Part shown: in pieces, positions 34,995-44,328 of the stretch
How the letters are laid out: every line of letters starts with the position of its first letter
Position numbering within the stretch: the stretch's first letter is position 1
NCBI GenBank assembly: GCA_036351255.1
Contig: JAZBOS010000109.1
Coordinates: 1 to 64,000 of the forward strand
Length of the DNA stretch: 64,000 nt
Source of the DNA: Bacteroides sp.
GTDB taxonomy: Bacteria > Bacteroidota > Bacteroidia > Bacteroidales > UBA7960
Direction: 5' to 3'
Notes under the pieces: generated by a model
The model's input: only the letters and a program-made list of their open reading frames with translations
Told to the model about the DNA's origin: nothing
Databases searched by the model: none
Program-made: the position numbers and the translations under genes

Positions 34995-36446
34995 TCAGCC
35001 CAGGTATTCCTTTAAAATCTCCTTATCGTCAAAGGGGTACTTTACCCCCATGATCTCCTGATATTTTTCGTGTCCTTTGCCAGCAACCAGGATAATGTCA
35101 CCCGGGTTTGCCATGGCACATGCCGCATGGATGGCTTCACGCCGGTTTACAATGGTGAGCGTCCGCCTAATGCTGACAGGGTCAAGGCCGGCTTTCATTT
35201 CTTCAATGATCTGCTCGGGCGATTCGTTCCTGGGATTGTCACTGGTCAGGATTACCTGGTTGCTAAGTCTGGCTCCAATGGCTGCCATTTGCGGACGCTT
35301 TGCCGCGTCACGGTTTCCTCCGCAACCAAATATCGATATCAGTTTCTCTGTCCCCGTCCGTATTTCATCTATGGTTTTCAATACATTCTCAAGTGCATCC
35401 GGAGTGTGGGCATAATCTACTATTCCAATCACTCCATTTGGTCCATTGAAAAAGTCAAACCTGCCCTCTGCAGGTTTACAAGTACTCAGGGCAGTCAGCA
35501 CTTCATCCTGCTCGAGGCCAAGCATACGTGCAGTAGCATAAATAGCCAGAAGGTTGTATGCATTGAATTCACCTACCAGCTTACACCAGACTTCTTTTCC
35601 ATCGATAAGGAGCTGTAATCCAGAAAAACCGTTTTCCAAAATCTTGCCTTTGTAATCAGCCATATTTTTCAGGCTGTAGGTCTTTTTCCTTGCCTGGGTG
35701 TTCTGTAACATCACCCTGCCATTCTTATCATCCAGGTTGGTGATGGCAAATGCCCGCGCATCAAGCTGGTCAAAGAAGGTCTTCTTCGCTTTCAGATATT
35801 CACTGAAGGTCTTGTGAAAATCCAGGTGGTCGTGGGTGAGGTTGGTGAACACCCCGCCTGTAAAGGTCAATCCGGCAATGCGCATTTGAACCACTGCATG
35901 TGAACTGACCTCCATAAATACAAATTCACAACCTGCATTAGCCATTTCATGCAGAAGGCCATTCAACTGCAGGGGATCAGGGGTTGTAAAGTTGGATTGG
36001 ATTTCCTTTTCTCCAACTAGGTTGCGTACCGTTGAGATCAAGCCACAGGTATAACCCAGTTGCGAAAACAGCTCATACAAGAGGGTAACTATCGTAGTTT
36101 TTCCATTGGTGCCGGTAACTCCGACCAGTTTTAGTTTTTCCGAAGGGTTGTCAAAGAAGTTTGAAGCGATGATGCCAAGAGCATATGCTGAATTCCTGAC
36201 TTTTATAAAGGTGACCGTTTCGGGTGTCTCTTCAGGAAACTCTTCGCATACAATTGCAGTAGCACCGCTTTCTATGGCCTTGGAGATATATAGGTGGCCA
36301 TCGGTGGTAAGCCCTTTTACTGCAACAAAAAGTGTGCCGGGCACTACTTTTCTCGAGTCAAACGCCACGGCTTCCACTACACGGTCGGTAAATCCCCGCG
36401 TTTCGAGCAGTTCAGTTTTATATAATATGTCACGAAGGTTCTCCAA
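34995..36446 (-). CDS. murE: UDP-MurNAc-tripeptide ligase MurE
   Basis: Cytoplasmic Mur ligase adding the third residue of the stem peptide. ATP loop [37 protein letters not shown] and the [11 protein letters not shown] segment are all present. DNPR is the motif linked with meso-diaminopimelate specificity, so the wall is expected to be A1-gamma type with mDAP. 483 residues, normal length. It lies 13 bp after ftsI. Confidence 0.97.
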   Translation of the reverse strand: MENLRDILYKTELLETRGFTDRVVEAVAFDSRKVVPGTLFVAVKGLTTDGHLYISKAIESGATAIVCEEFPEETPETVTFIKVRNSAYALGIIASNFFDNPSEKLKLVGVTGTNGKTTIVTLLYELFSQLGYTCGLISTVRNLVGEKEIQSNFTTPDPLQLNGLLHEMANAGCEFVFMEVSSHAVVQMRIAGLTFTGGVFTNLTHDHLDFHKTFSEYLKAKKTFFDQLDARAFAITNLDDKNGRVMLQNTQARKKTYSLKNMADYKGKILENGFSGLQLLIDGKEVWCKLVGEFNAYNLLAIYATARMLGLEQDEVLTALSTCKPAEGRFDFFNGPNGVIGIVDYAHTPDALENVLKTIDEIRTGTEKLISIFGCGGNRDAAKRPQMAAIGARLSNQVILTSDNPRNESPEQIIEEMKAGLDPVSIRRTLTIVNRREAIHAACAMANPGDIILVAGKGHEKYQEIMGVKYPFDDKEILKEYLG

Positions 36447-36459
36447 TAATTCTGAATTT

Positions 36460-38562
36460 TCAGTTTAACTCAATATAGATTTGATAGCCCGGATTGACCC
36501 TCACTCCTGGTTGGAGACTTTGCCGCCTGACAATTCCACGGCCAGTAAAACGTACACGAAGACCTGCATTTTCAAGTACATACAAAGCATCTTTCAAACT
36601 CATGCCAACGGCATCAGGGACCAGATTTTCAATTAAGTTTTTCTCCCAGAAACTGACAGTATCATTACTGGCTACTGTAGTTGTCCAGCTGCTTTGAATA
36701 TTGTCGATCATCATGCAATCGAAAGCCGAATAAATGGTCCTGACATCCTCCGCATTAGCATTGCCAAAGGATGGGAGATAGGCCAGCAGATTCTCAGTGG
36801 TTTGGGGCTGGGGGTACTCTAATTGGGTGGCAAAGATCTTATCTGACACCTCTTTGAATACGGGGGCTGCAACCTGGCTGCCGGTATAAATATATCCCTT
36901 GGGATTGTGTATTACCACGATCATGCTGTATGCCGGTTGGTCAGCCGGGAAAAAACCTACAAAGGAAGAGCGATAAGATGTTTTTCCACTTGTGTTGCGA
37001 TATCCCTGGCTTGTGTTGGCCACCTGGGCTGTCCCGGTTTTCCCGGCGATGGAATACAGGGGGGTGTAAATGTTTTTGGCTGTTCCGTTTTCAACCACTC
37101 CAATCAGCATTTCCTGGATCAACTTCAGGGTTGACTGGCTGGCAATGCTCCGCTGAATTGCTTCGGGCTGAAACCGTTTGATGGTTTTCCCAGTTTGCCT
37201 GATTTCTTCCACAAACATCGGCTTCATCATTTGCCCCTGGTTGGCAACTGCATTATATAAAGATAGGGTCTGCAGGGGTGTTAAGGATACTTCATAGCCA
37301 ATTGACATCCAGGGAAGAGTTACCCCTGACCACGAGGGGCTCTTGGGGTCGTTGATCCAGGGTTTGCCCTCACCGGCAATTTCTAGGCCCAAAGGTTGAT
37401 CCAATTTCAGTGCCTTTATTCTGTCGATAAACTGCTGGGGACGATCCTTATACGCATTAAATACTAGCTGCGAAATGCCTACGTTTGAAGATACCTCAAA
37501 AGCATGTTTAACTGTGATACTGCCATGACCCTCATCCCTGGCATCTCGCATGATACGGTCTGCATAGCGGATTGCTCCTTCCCCGGTATGAACAATGTCA
37601 TCTGGATTTACCTTCCCGTCTTCAAGCAAAGCCAGCATGCTTGCCAGTTTAAAGGTCGATCCGGGCTCTGCACTTTCCCCAACGGCATAATTGTAGGTTT
37701 CACGGTAGTTTCCATCACCTTGTCTGGTCAGGTTCGAAATGGCTTTGATCTTTCCAGTGGACACCTCCATCAGCACTGCAGTCCCAAACTCTGCTTCAAA
37801 CCTGTTCAATTGCTTCAGCAAGGCATTTTCAACCATGTCCTGCATAGTGATATTAATGGTAGTTATGAGGTCTTTTCCGTTTTCCGGCTGAATCTCATTT
37901 TCGTCATTAATGGGCACCCAGCTTCCGCCTGCTGAGCGCTGCATAAGGCGTTTCCCCTGGATCCCTTCCAGCTCACGTCGGTAAGCACCTTCAAGGCCTA
38001 CATATACACCCTCGGCCTCGTATCCAATGGTGCGGGCAGCCATGGTCCTGTAAGGCATTTCCCTACGGGCATGCTCATTCTCAATGCGGCCGCCACGGTA
38101 CTTGCCAAGCCTGAAAATTGGGAAATCTCGCAAGATTTGAAGCTGGTTGTAGGTTACATTACGCTTGACAAGGAAATACCGCTCCTTATTGTTTCGCGCC
38201 TGGTTAAGCGTCTGCAGGTATTGGGCTTTTGAGCGGTCACCAAAAAGTTGGGAGAGCCGCAATGCCAGCGAATCGATCCCTTGCCGGTAAACTTCCTCTG
38301 AGATTACCTCAGGACTAAGGTCCATCCGGATCTCATAAATGGGTACGCTGGTGGCAAGCAACCGGCCATCATCAGCACAAATATCACCCCTAATGGCATC
38401 AATGTTTTCATAACGGATGGTAGAATTTTTAGCCATCTCCCGCCAATACTCTCCTTCAACGGTCTGAATAAAAATGACCCGCACCAGGATGGAAAACCCG
38501 AAGATTACCATGACAAAATATACCAGGTAAGTCCGTAATATTATTTGTTTCCTTTCATCCAT
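36460..38562 (-). CDS. ftsI: Division transpeptidase FtsI/PBP3 with a PASTA domain
   Basis: Class B penicillin-binding protein that cross-links septal peptidoglycan. One N-terminal membrane segment (about 11-33), a dimerisation domain, then the transpeptidase with STFK (S302 nucleophile, K305), SSN (358-360) and KTG (508-510). The last 65 residues (VPDAVGMSLKDALYVLENAG to NPGYQIYIELN) form one PASTA domain. At 700 residues it is longer than E. coli FtsI, mainly because of that domain. Membrane and periplasm. Confidence 0.97.
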   Translation of the reverse strand: MDERKQIILRTYLVYFVMVIFGFSILVRVIFIQTVEGEYWREMAKNSTIRYENIDAIRGDICADDGRLLATSVPIYEIRMDLSPEVISEEVYRQGIDSLALRLSQLFGDRSKAQYLQTLNQARNNKERYFLVKRNVTYNQLQILRDFPIFRLGKYRGGRIENEHARREMPYRTMAARTIGYEAEGVYVGLEGAYRRELEGIQGKRLMQRSAGGSWVPINDENEIQPENGKDLITTINITMQDMVENALLKQLNRFEAEFGTAVLMEVSTGKIKAISNLTRQGDGNYRETYNYAVGESAEPGSTFKLASMLALLEDGKVNPDDIVHTGEGAIRYADRIMRDARDEGHGSITVKHAFEVSSNVGISQLVFNAYKDRPQQFIDRIKALKLDQPLGLEIAGEGKPWINDPKSPSWSGVTLPWMSIGYEVSLTPLQTLSLYNAVANQGQMMKPMFVEEIRQTGKTIKRFQPEAIQRSIASQSTLKLIQEMLIGVVENGTAKNIYTPLYSIAGKTGTAQVANTSQGYRNTSGKTSYRSSFVGFFPADQPAYSMIVVIHNPKGYIYTGSQVAAPVFKEVSDKIFATQLEYPQPQTTENLLAYLPSFGNANAEDVRTIYSAFDCMMIDNIQSSWTTTVASNDTVSFWEKNLIENLVPDAVGMSLKDALYVLENAGLRVRFTGRGIVRRQSLQPGVRVNPGYQIYIELN

Positions 38563-38596
38563 TGTTGCCAGTGACTGTTTGTTGGTTTTCTTCAGT

Positions 38597-39001
38597 TTAT
38601 TGAATGAGTTTTTTCAGCAGATTTCCATTCGATATTTTGGAAGGAATTTGCCTTGGCGGAACTGTTGATTCCACAAACCCCCGGCTGTGAAGCCTGCGTG
38701 CGATCTCCGACTGATTGCTCAGGTACATCAGCTCCGACTTCGTTAAGGTGTGCCGGGTGCGCAACTCAACGATCTCCTTGCGCAAAGCCTCCACTTCACG
38801 TGCCTTTTTTTCTGCGTAATAGGTGTTGGATATCAGGAAAAGAGCTAATCCTGTCAGGAAAAAGAAAAAAGGCAGTGATGCAGCCATCCCTTCCCTCGTG
38901 AGGATACTTCCATCCAATATGTTGTGGATGAAACGCGAAACAGCTCCCTTTTTGGTTGCTGTTTTTTTCTTCTTTTCCTGTCTGTATTTATTTGCCCCCA
39001 T
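38597..39001 (-). CDS. FtsL-like divisome protein
   Basis: A 134-residue bitopic protein: a basic cytoplasmic start (RQEKKKKTATKKG), one membrane segment (about 43-62, LPFFFFLTGLALFLISNTYY) and a short periplasmic coiled coil (AREVEALRKEIVELRTRHTLTKSELM). The topology, size and place between rsmH and ftsI are those of FtsL. Sequence conservation in FtsL is poor, so the call rests on topology and position. 24 bp after rsmH, 34 bp before ftsI. Confidence 0.82.
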   Translation of the reverse strand: MGANKYRQEKKKKTATKKGAVSRFIHNILDGSILTREGMAASLPFFFFLTGLALFLISNTYYAEKKAREVEALRKEIVELRTRHTLTKSELMYLSNQSEIARRLHSRGFVESTVPPRQIPSKISNGNLLKKLIQ

Positions 39002-39025
39002 TTATTGATTCCCCGTGTTTTCCTT

Positions 39026-39925
39026 CTATGTTCTTTTTTCTGCAATCCGCAACCTGGCACTGCGCGCCCTGCTGTTCTGCTCCATTTCTTCTTCCCCGGC
39101 CATGAGCGCTTTCCCGATGGGAACCATTGGCGTCAATGGATTGCCAAAAAAGTCCTTTTCAATTTCTCCCTTGAAGTTGCCTGACTTCATAAAGTGCTTA
39201 ACCAAACGGTCCTCCAACGAATGATAAGAGATCACTACCAGGCGCCCCCCTGGCTTCAAAACATCGGCGCTTTGCTCAAGGAACTCCCTTAAAGCTTCCA
39301 GTTCTTGATTGACCTCAATCCGGAGGGTTTGAAAAACCTGAGCAAAGAATTTGTTTTCTTTTCCTTTTGGGGCCAGCTTCTCCAAGATTCCTGTAAGTTG
39401 AAGGGTCGTTTCAATGCTTCTCTCTTTTCGGTGTCGATCAATGGATCTTGCAATCTTATTAGCATTCCGCAGTTCTCCGTAAAGGAAGAACAGGTCTGCC
39501 AACTTCTCCGTTGGATATTCGTTGATGACTTCCCGGGCCGTAAGTCCGGCTTCCCGGTTCATGCGCATGTCCAAAGGACCATCAAAACGAATCGAAAATC
39601 CACGTTGGGCCTGGTCAAATTGGTGGGACGATACCCCCAGATCGGCCAGGATGCCATCCACCGGTATTAAGCTGTAGAGTTTCAGGAAATTCCTTAAATA
39701 CCGAAAGTTCTGGTTCAGAAACAAGACCCTTGGGTCATCCGGTACATTGGCCTCAGCATCCCGGTCCTGGTCAAAAGCAATGAGTTTTCCATCTCCCAGT
39801 TTTTTAAGTATGGCGGCTGAGTGACCCCCGCCTCCATAAGTAGCGTCAACAAATCGCCCCTCAGGAACCACCTGAAGCCCTTCAATGGAAGCCCCCAACA
39901 AAACCGGTTTATGATATCCTGTCAT
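39026..39925 (-). CDS. rsmH: 16S rRNA (cytosine-1402-N4) methyltransferase
   Basis: SAM-dependent methyltransferase (formerly MraW) acting on C1402 of 16S rRNA. The start YHKPVLLGASIEGL, SAM loop DATYGGGGHSAAIL, DLGVSSHQFDQAQRGFSI and the C-terminal VVISYHSLEDRLVKHF are all diagnostic. Met at 39925 (MTGYHKPV) gives 299 residues and a 17-bp overlap with mraZ; the frame is open to 39991 but the extra residues have no family match. Confidence 0.96.
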   Translation of the reverse strand: MTGYHKPVLLGASIEGLQVVPEGRFVDATYGGGGHSAAILKKLGDGKLIAFDQDRDAEANVPDDPRVLFLNQNFRYLRNFLKLYSLIPVDGILADLGVSSHQFDQAQRGFSIRFDGPLDMRMNREAGLTAREVINEYPTEKLADLFFLYGELRNANKIARSIDRHRKERSIETTLQLTGILEKLAPKGKENKFFAQVFQTLRIEVNQELEALREFLEQSADVLKPGGRLVVISYHSLEDRLVKHFMKSGNFKGEIEKDFFGNPLTPMVPIGKALMAGEEEMEQNSRARSARLRIAEKRT

Positions 39926-40385
39926 TTCCGGAATCTTTGGTGATTTTTCCCATGACATCCTCCGCCAGCGAAGAGAAGTCCTCCGGCTCATTGTTCATCA
40001 TTGCTTCGTAAACATCTCTTGCCCAGATCTCAATCCTTTGTCCATATGCAAAAAGAACGATCTCCTTATCTATCCCCGCATATTCAAGCAACGACTTGGG
40101 CAATAGCAATCGGTTCGCTGCGTCCAGCGTGATTTCTGAAGCTCCCCTGAAAAAGTATCGCACAAACTCACGATTCTTTTTGTTATACAAATTCAGGGAG
40201 TTTACTTCCTGCGAAATCTTTTGCCACTCGCTTTGCGGATATAGCGTAAGGTTTTTCTCAAATCCACGGTTAATGACAAATCGCTCCTGGTCACCATCCA
40301 TCAGTTGCTTTTTCAAGCCAGAGGGTAACATGAAGCGGCCTTTGGAGTCGACCTTAATATCAAATTCTCCAAGAAGATATGTCAT
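39909..40385 (-). CDS. mraZ: Transcriptional regulator MraZ
   Basis: DNA-binding protein with two AbrB/SpoVT-like halves; it represses its own dcw promoter in E. coli. The first half begins YLLGEFDIKVDSKGRFMLPS and the second has GASEITLDAANRLLLPKSL; both contain the DxxGR/DxxNR motif. Met at 40385 gives 158 residues. The longer frame to 40424 is rejected because it would begin upstream of the predicted transcript start. First gene of the dcw operon; the operator repeats lie 42-70 bp upstream. Confidence 0.95.
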   Translation of the reverse strand: MTYLLGEFDIKVDSKGRFMLPSGLKKQLMDGDQERFVINRGFEKNLTLYPQSEWQKISQEVNSLNLYNKKNREFVRYFFRGASEITLDAANRLLLPKSLLEYAGIDKEIVLFAYGQRIEIWARDVYEAMMNNEPEDFSSLAEDVMGKITKDSGNDRIS

Positions 40386-40410
40386 TCTCCCACGAATTGG
40401 TTTTGGTTTG

Positions 40411-40454
40411 TAAATATAAGGCAAATTTTACCACTTTTTACCACTTTTTACCAC
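40411..40454 (-). promoter_or_regulatory. dcw promoter with triple MraZ-type operator
   Basis: On the minus strand GTGGT occurs three times at exactly 10-bp intervals, each followed by AAAA(A): plus-strand CCAC at 40431, 40441 and 40451. E. coli MraZ binds direct GTGG-type repeats with 5-nt spacers next to its own promoter, the same geometry. A -7-like TATATTTA (40411-40418) lies just downstream, so the repeats cover the -33 region. The 317-bp mraZ-acyltransferase gap otherwise holds only the plus-strand promoter at 40616. Confidence 0.75.
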
Positions 40455-40615
40455 ATTGTTGATAACTTTTTGCCCTTGAAACCCTTGATTTTAAAGAAAA
40501 AATTCATAAATGGCTGATATTCAATTATTAAAGAATTTCATTTATTTAATTTGGTAATACATGTTTTTGGAATACAGATTATTAGCGAATGCGATGTTTT
40601 TTCTTGGATTATCCT

Positions 40616-40623
40616 TAATTTTG
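40616..40623 (+). promoter_or_regulatory. Promoter -7 box for the acyltransferase operon
   Basis: TAATTTTG, an exact TAnnTTTG match, about 80 bp before the start codon at 40703. No convincing -33 element. Confidence 0.4.
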
Positions 40624-40702
40624 TGTTATCAGCTTCAGACCTTTCTGCATCGTGAAGGTTACCTGAATGGCTTAATGGATTAATTTTTTACTGCATACGC
40701 AC

Positions 40703-41572
40703 ATGGATGATTTAATGAGGGAAGAAGAGGAAGAACCAGTTGGGGATTTTTTGGATGTTGACAGTGTTTTCCGGAAGAAGGGAAAAAAGATCTATCCTTA
40801 CATTCCCAAGTTCATCATCCGGTATCTGGAGCGGATTGTTCACCAGGATGAGATGAATGCCGCTTTGCGTCGGCTTCATCACCTTGATGTCCATAAATTT
40901 CTGGAGGAAATCCTTCTGAATGAATTCAAGGTAAACATCCGCACGCAGAACTTTGGCTACCTGCCCAAAGAAGGCCGTTATATTGTCGCCGGCAACCACC
41001 CCCTGGGTGGGCTCGATGGGATGGCGTTAATGCACGTGGTGGGAAAGAAAAGGAAAGACTTTAAATTCCTGGCCAACGATATCCTCATGGAGTTGCCCAA
41101 TGTCAAGGAGTTGTTTGTGCCCATCAACAAGCACGGCCGCAACTCCTATGAGGCAGTCCGTATGCTCGACGAACTTTTCAGGTCAGATGAAGCAGTCCTG
41201 ATCTTTCCGGCCGGTTTGGTTTCGCGCAAACAAAAGCATGGGATCTATGACCTCGAGTGGAAAAAAACCTTTATTTCAAAAGCGATCAAATATCAGCGCG
41301 ATATTATCCCGGTTCATATCGATGGGAATAATTCCTGGTTTTTTTATAACCTGGCCCGCTGGCGGAAACGTTTAAGGATTAAGGCCAATATCGAGATGCT
41401 GTATTTGCCCGATGAAATGTTCAGGCAAAAAAACAAAAATATTACGATTACCTTTGGTGAACCTGTTTCATACACTACCTTTACTAATGCGTTAACGCAT
41501 AAGCAGTGGGCTGAAAGGATGAAGGCACATGTTTACGGTTTGCCGAAAGGCCAGTTGAAATTTCAGGTTTAG
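40703..41572 (+). CDS. Lysophospholipid acyltransferase-like protein (GlsA/OlsA-like)
   Basis: A 289-residue PlsC-superfamily O-acyltransferase. The catalytic segment is GNHPLGGLDGMAL with H99 and D105; five residues separate His and Asp instead of the canonical four, as in the hemolysin/ornithine-lipid-type branch. FPAGLVSRK near 175 is the second acyltransferase motif. Directly followed (23 bp) by an OlsB-like N-acyltransferase. In Bacteroides such a pair (GlsA, GlsB) makes glycine lipids; the same role is inferred here. Membrane-associated on the cytoplasmic side. Confidence 0.82.
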   Translation: MDDLMREEEEEPVGDFLDVDSVFRKKGKKIYPYIPKFIIRYLERIVHQDEMNAALRRLHHLDVHKFLEEILLNEFKVNIRTQNFGYLPKEGRYIVAGNHPLGGLDGMALMHVVGKKRKDFKFLANDILMELPNVKELFVPINKHGRNSYEAVRMLDELFRSDEAVLIFPAGLVSRKQKHGIYDLEWKKTFISKAIKYQRDIIPVHIDGNNSWFFYNLARWRKRLRIKANIEMLYLPDEMFRQKNKNITITFGEPVSYTTFTNALTHKQWAERMKAHVYGLPKGQLKFQV

Positions 41573-41595
41573 AGGTTTCAAATTTAACCAGCAAG

Positions 41596-42549
41596 ATGAA
41601 GGAGAATACAGAGGGGCTGATCCCCCCCGTAGCCAGGGATCTGATAAAGGGTGAGCTAACCCGGGAGCGTTTTCTAAGAAAAACCAATAACGCTTCCAAT
41701 GAAATTTATGTGATAAACGCCAACAATGCGCCTAATTTAATGCGCGAAATCGGAAGGCTGCGCGAACTATCCTTTCGTACAGCCGGCGGGGGTACGGGTA
41801 AACCTTTCGACATTGACCACTACGATATCGGTTCCCAGCCCTATGAACAATTGATCGTTTGGGATCCCGAACAGGAAGAAATCGTAGGAGGCTATCGCTA
41901 TCTTCTATGCAAGGACGCCCCGATTGACAGTCTGGGTGTGCCCAAGCTAGCCACTTCTGGCCTGTTTCGTTTCTCTGAGAAATTTCTAAACGAATACTTT
42001 CCTTATACCGTTGAGCTGGGTCGGTCTTTCGTTCAGCCTGCTTATCAGCCCTCCAGGGAAAACCGCAAAAGCATTTTTTCCCTCGATAACCTCTGGGATG
42101 GCTTGGGAACCTTGGTGATTGATTATCCTGATATTAAATATTATTTTGGAAAGGTCACCATGTATACCCATTTTAATTTATATGCCCGCGACCTGATTCT
42201 CTATTTCCTTAGGCGGTTTTTCCCCGATCCTGAAAACCTGGTTTACCCCATCGAACCCCTGGAATTGAAAACACCCGTAGAGAAATTGGAGAAGGTCTTT
42301 ACTGGAAATAACCTGGAAGAGAACTTCAGGCTGCTCTCCCAGGCCGTCCGTAAACAAAAGGAAACCATCCCACCCCTCATCAATGCTTATGCTGCCCTGA
42401 GCTCTACCATGAAAACCTTTGGTTCAGCCATCAACCATGAATTCGGAGGGGTAGAGGAGACCGGCATCCTGATTACCGTTGCAGATATCCATGAAGCTAA
42501 GAAAGATCGGTATATGAAGAGCTACCTCGAAAACAGGGACTTGGAATAA
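41596..42549 (+). CDS. N-acyltransferase, GlsB/OlsB-like (hemolysin family)
   Basis: A 317-residue GNAT-like acyltransferase. MREIGRLRELSFRTAGGGTG, DHYDIGSQPYEQLIVWDPEQEEIVGGYRY and VELGRSFVQPAYQP are the hallmarks of the ornithine-lipid OlsB/hemolysin-type family, which acylates the amino group of an amino acid with 3-hydroxyacyl-ACP. With the preceding O-acyltransferase it would make a glycine or ornithine aminolipid; the neighbour suggests the glycine-lipid system described in Bacteroides. Substrate choice is inference. Confidence 0.82.
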   Translation: MKENTEGLIPPVARDLIKGELTRERFLRKTNNASNEIYVINANNAPNLMREIGRLRELSFRTAGGGTGKPFDIDHYDIGSQPYEQLIVWDPEQEEIVGGYRYLLCKDAPIDSLGVPKLATSGLFRFSEKFLNEYFPYTVELGRSFVQPAYQPSRENRKSIFSLDNLWDGLGTLVIDYPDIKYYFGKVTMYTHFNLYARDLILYFLRRFFPDPENLVYPIEPLELKTPVEKLEKVFTGNNLEENFRLLSQAVRKQKETIPPLINAYAALSSTMKTFGSAINHEFGGVEETGILITVADIHEAKKDRYMKSYLENRDLE

Positions 42550-42591
42550 ATGGAAGCATACTTTTCCTTTAAATGACCAGAAAGGCTATTC

Positions 42592-43203
42592 ATGGTGATT
42601 CGTTCAGCAGAATTCATTAAAAGTTCACCTTCCCTTGCGGAATGTCCCGAGAGCACTTTGCCCGAATACGCCTTTATAGGGAGGTCAAATGTTGGGAAAT
42701 CCTCACTGATAAATTCCATTACCGGCTTTTCCAAACTGGCCAAAATATCATCCAGCCCGGGTAAAACCCAGTTGATCAATCATTTTCTGATCAATGAGGC
42801 CTGGTACCTGACCGACCTTCCAGGCTTTGGATTTGCCAAAGTCCCCGTCAGAATCAAGCGGAAATGGGATAATATGATCCGGAATTTTTTGCTGAAAAGG
42901 CCCAATCTTGTCTGTTCCTTTCTGCTCATTGATATTCGCCACGAACCCCTGAAAAATGACCTTGAATTCATGGCTTGGATGGGCAGCCGGGGAATTCCTT
43001 TTTACCTGGTTTTCACCAAAGCCGACAAGTTGACCCACAACCAACGGCAATCCTCTATTGCGGCCTATATGAAGGTGCTTTCCGAACAATGGGAGCCTCT
43101 GCCCCCTTATGTGGCTACAAGCAGTGAAACCGGGCTGGGCCGCGAAGACATTCTGGAGTTGATTGAATCGTTCAACCAGGGCTTTGAAGCCGAAGGGCTT
43201 TAG
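42592..43203 (+). CDS. engB: Ribosome-biogenesis GTPase EngB (YsxC/YihA)
   Basis: A 203-residue TrmE-Era-EngA-like GTPase needed for large-subunit assembly. G1 is GRSNVGKSSLIN (about residues 27-38), G3 DLPGFGFA, G4 TKAD and G5 near ATSSETG. Normal family length. It is separated by 42 bp from the acyltransferase pair and may share its transcript. Its stop is 3 bp from the stop of the converging gldB. Confidence 0.97.
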   Translation: MVIRSAEFIKSSPSLAECPESTLPEYAFIGRSNVGKSSLINSITGFSKLAKISSSPGKTQLINHFLINEAWYLTDLPGFGFAKVPVRIKRKWDNMIRNFLLKRPNLVCSFLLIDIRHEPLKNDLEFMAWMGSRGIPFYLVFTKADKLTHNQRQSSIAAYMKVLSEQWEPLPPYVATSSETGLGREDILELIESFNQGFEAEGL

Positions 43204-43206
43204 GGA

Positions 43207-44226
43207 TCAGGGCCTGAAACCCGATTGATTCAGGATCTTCTGGGCGTCATTCTCTCTGAATAAATCGATCAGCCCTTTATCCGGGTTCTTTTCCATATAT
43301 TTTCTTACGATTTGCCATCCTATATAGGATGCCGTTCGCGGCGGAGCATTCCTCGAAAAAGGTGCCGTAAAAGGGGCATCCCCAAGAAATTTAATGATAA
43401 TCTGCCGGTCACTCGAATAAAGCATTTCATTTTCCAGGAAATACGACCAGGCCCTGCCCATATTGTTTTGAAGCCAACCAAGCTGTTCACTGGTATAGGT
43501 CATTTTCAGCGTGTCGTGATGCTGGGGCAGCATGCAATCAAGAAAATACAGGATCTTGCCTTCATACACCATGAAATCCAGAAAGCGTTCGGGTAAGGCT
43601 GACATTTCTCCCAGCCGTCTTTCTCCCAGCAACTTCATCACATCAATGGCCACAAAGGCAGGCTGCATGCCAAAAGTCTGATAGGAAGGAACCCCGACTT
43701 TAGGATATAAATGATAATCCTTCCCAAGGTACATATCGAGCCCAATCACCAAACTGCCTTCAAAATCCTTTACCGGGTACTGATAATCCAACCCTGAAAT
43801 ATAGGTGAAAACGCTTGGGATTTGTTGTTCGGGGAAATGATAGCGGTAATAGCGAAATGCTTCCGTGAGTTCTCCTTCCAGGGTAACTACATCAGGCCAG
43901 ACTTCTTCGGTGTCGAGATACAATTCACGGATTTGAGGATCGGTAATATAATCAAACAATTGCTGTTGTCCTTCCTCCGTTTCAATCTTTTCGCCCAGGA
44001 AAACAGCATACTGATCAATGAAAGGTTGAATTTCTTCCTTCAGGGCAAAGGGATTCAGGCTGAAGAGCATTTCCTCGTACCGGTTAATGGAAACCGGATC
44101 TATTTTGATCCCGGAAATATCAGCCTGGTAATGCGGCTTTTTGCCTGCTCCACCGCATGAAACAAAAACAACGGAAAAAAGGAAAAGGATCAAAATAAGG
44201 TTTTGGGTGTTTAAACGGATCTTCAT
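43207..44226 (-). CDS. gldB: GldB-family lipoprotein
   Basis: A 339-residue lipoprotein with lipobox FVSC (Cys24). INRYEEMLFSLNPFALKEEIQPFIDQY near residue 48, FTYISGLDYQYP, LVIGLDMYLGKDYHLYP and the C-terminal PRTASYIGWQIVRKYME are typical of GldB, a periplasm-facing lipoprotein first found in gliding Flavobacterium, and widespread in non-gliding Bacteroidota. In Flavobacterium gldB is near nadE, as here. A gliding phenotype cannot be concluded since no other gld gene is in the window. Confidence 0.88.
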   Translation of the reverse strand: MKIRLNTQNLILILFLFSVVFVSCGGAGKKPHYQADISGIKIDPVSINRYEEMLFSLNPFALKEEIQPFIDQYAVFLGEKIETEEGQQQLFDYITDPQIRELYLDTEEVWPDVVTLEGELTEAFRYYRYHFPEQQIPSVFTYISGLDYQYPVKDFEGSLVIGLDMYLGKDYHLYPKVGVPSYQTFGMQPAFVAIDVMKLLGERRLGEMSALPERFLDFMVYEGKILYFLDCMLPQHHDTLKMTYTSEQLGWLQNNMGRAWSYFLENEMLYSSDRQIIIKFLGDAPFTAPFSRNAPPRTASYIGWQIVRKYMEKNPDKGLIDLFRENDAQKILNQSGFRP

Positions 44227-44328
44227 AAGGAATCTTAATTTGGGGTTAAAACCAAAACTGGCTTTGCTTAAATCTCAAAAAATAAAAAATAATGGTTAAT
44301 ATTGTATTTAATTATAAATGCCAAAATT

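Noticed and set aside
40386..40424. Longer mraZ reading starting at 40424
   Set aside because: It would begin upstream of the predicted transcript start, and the MraZ family begins at the Met at 40385.
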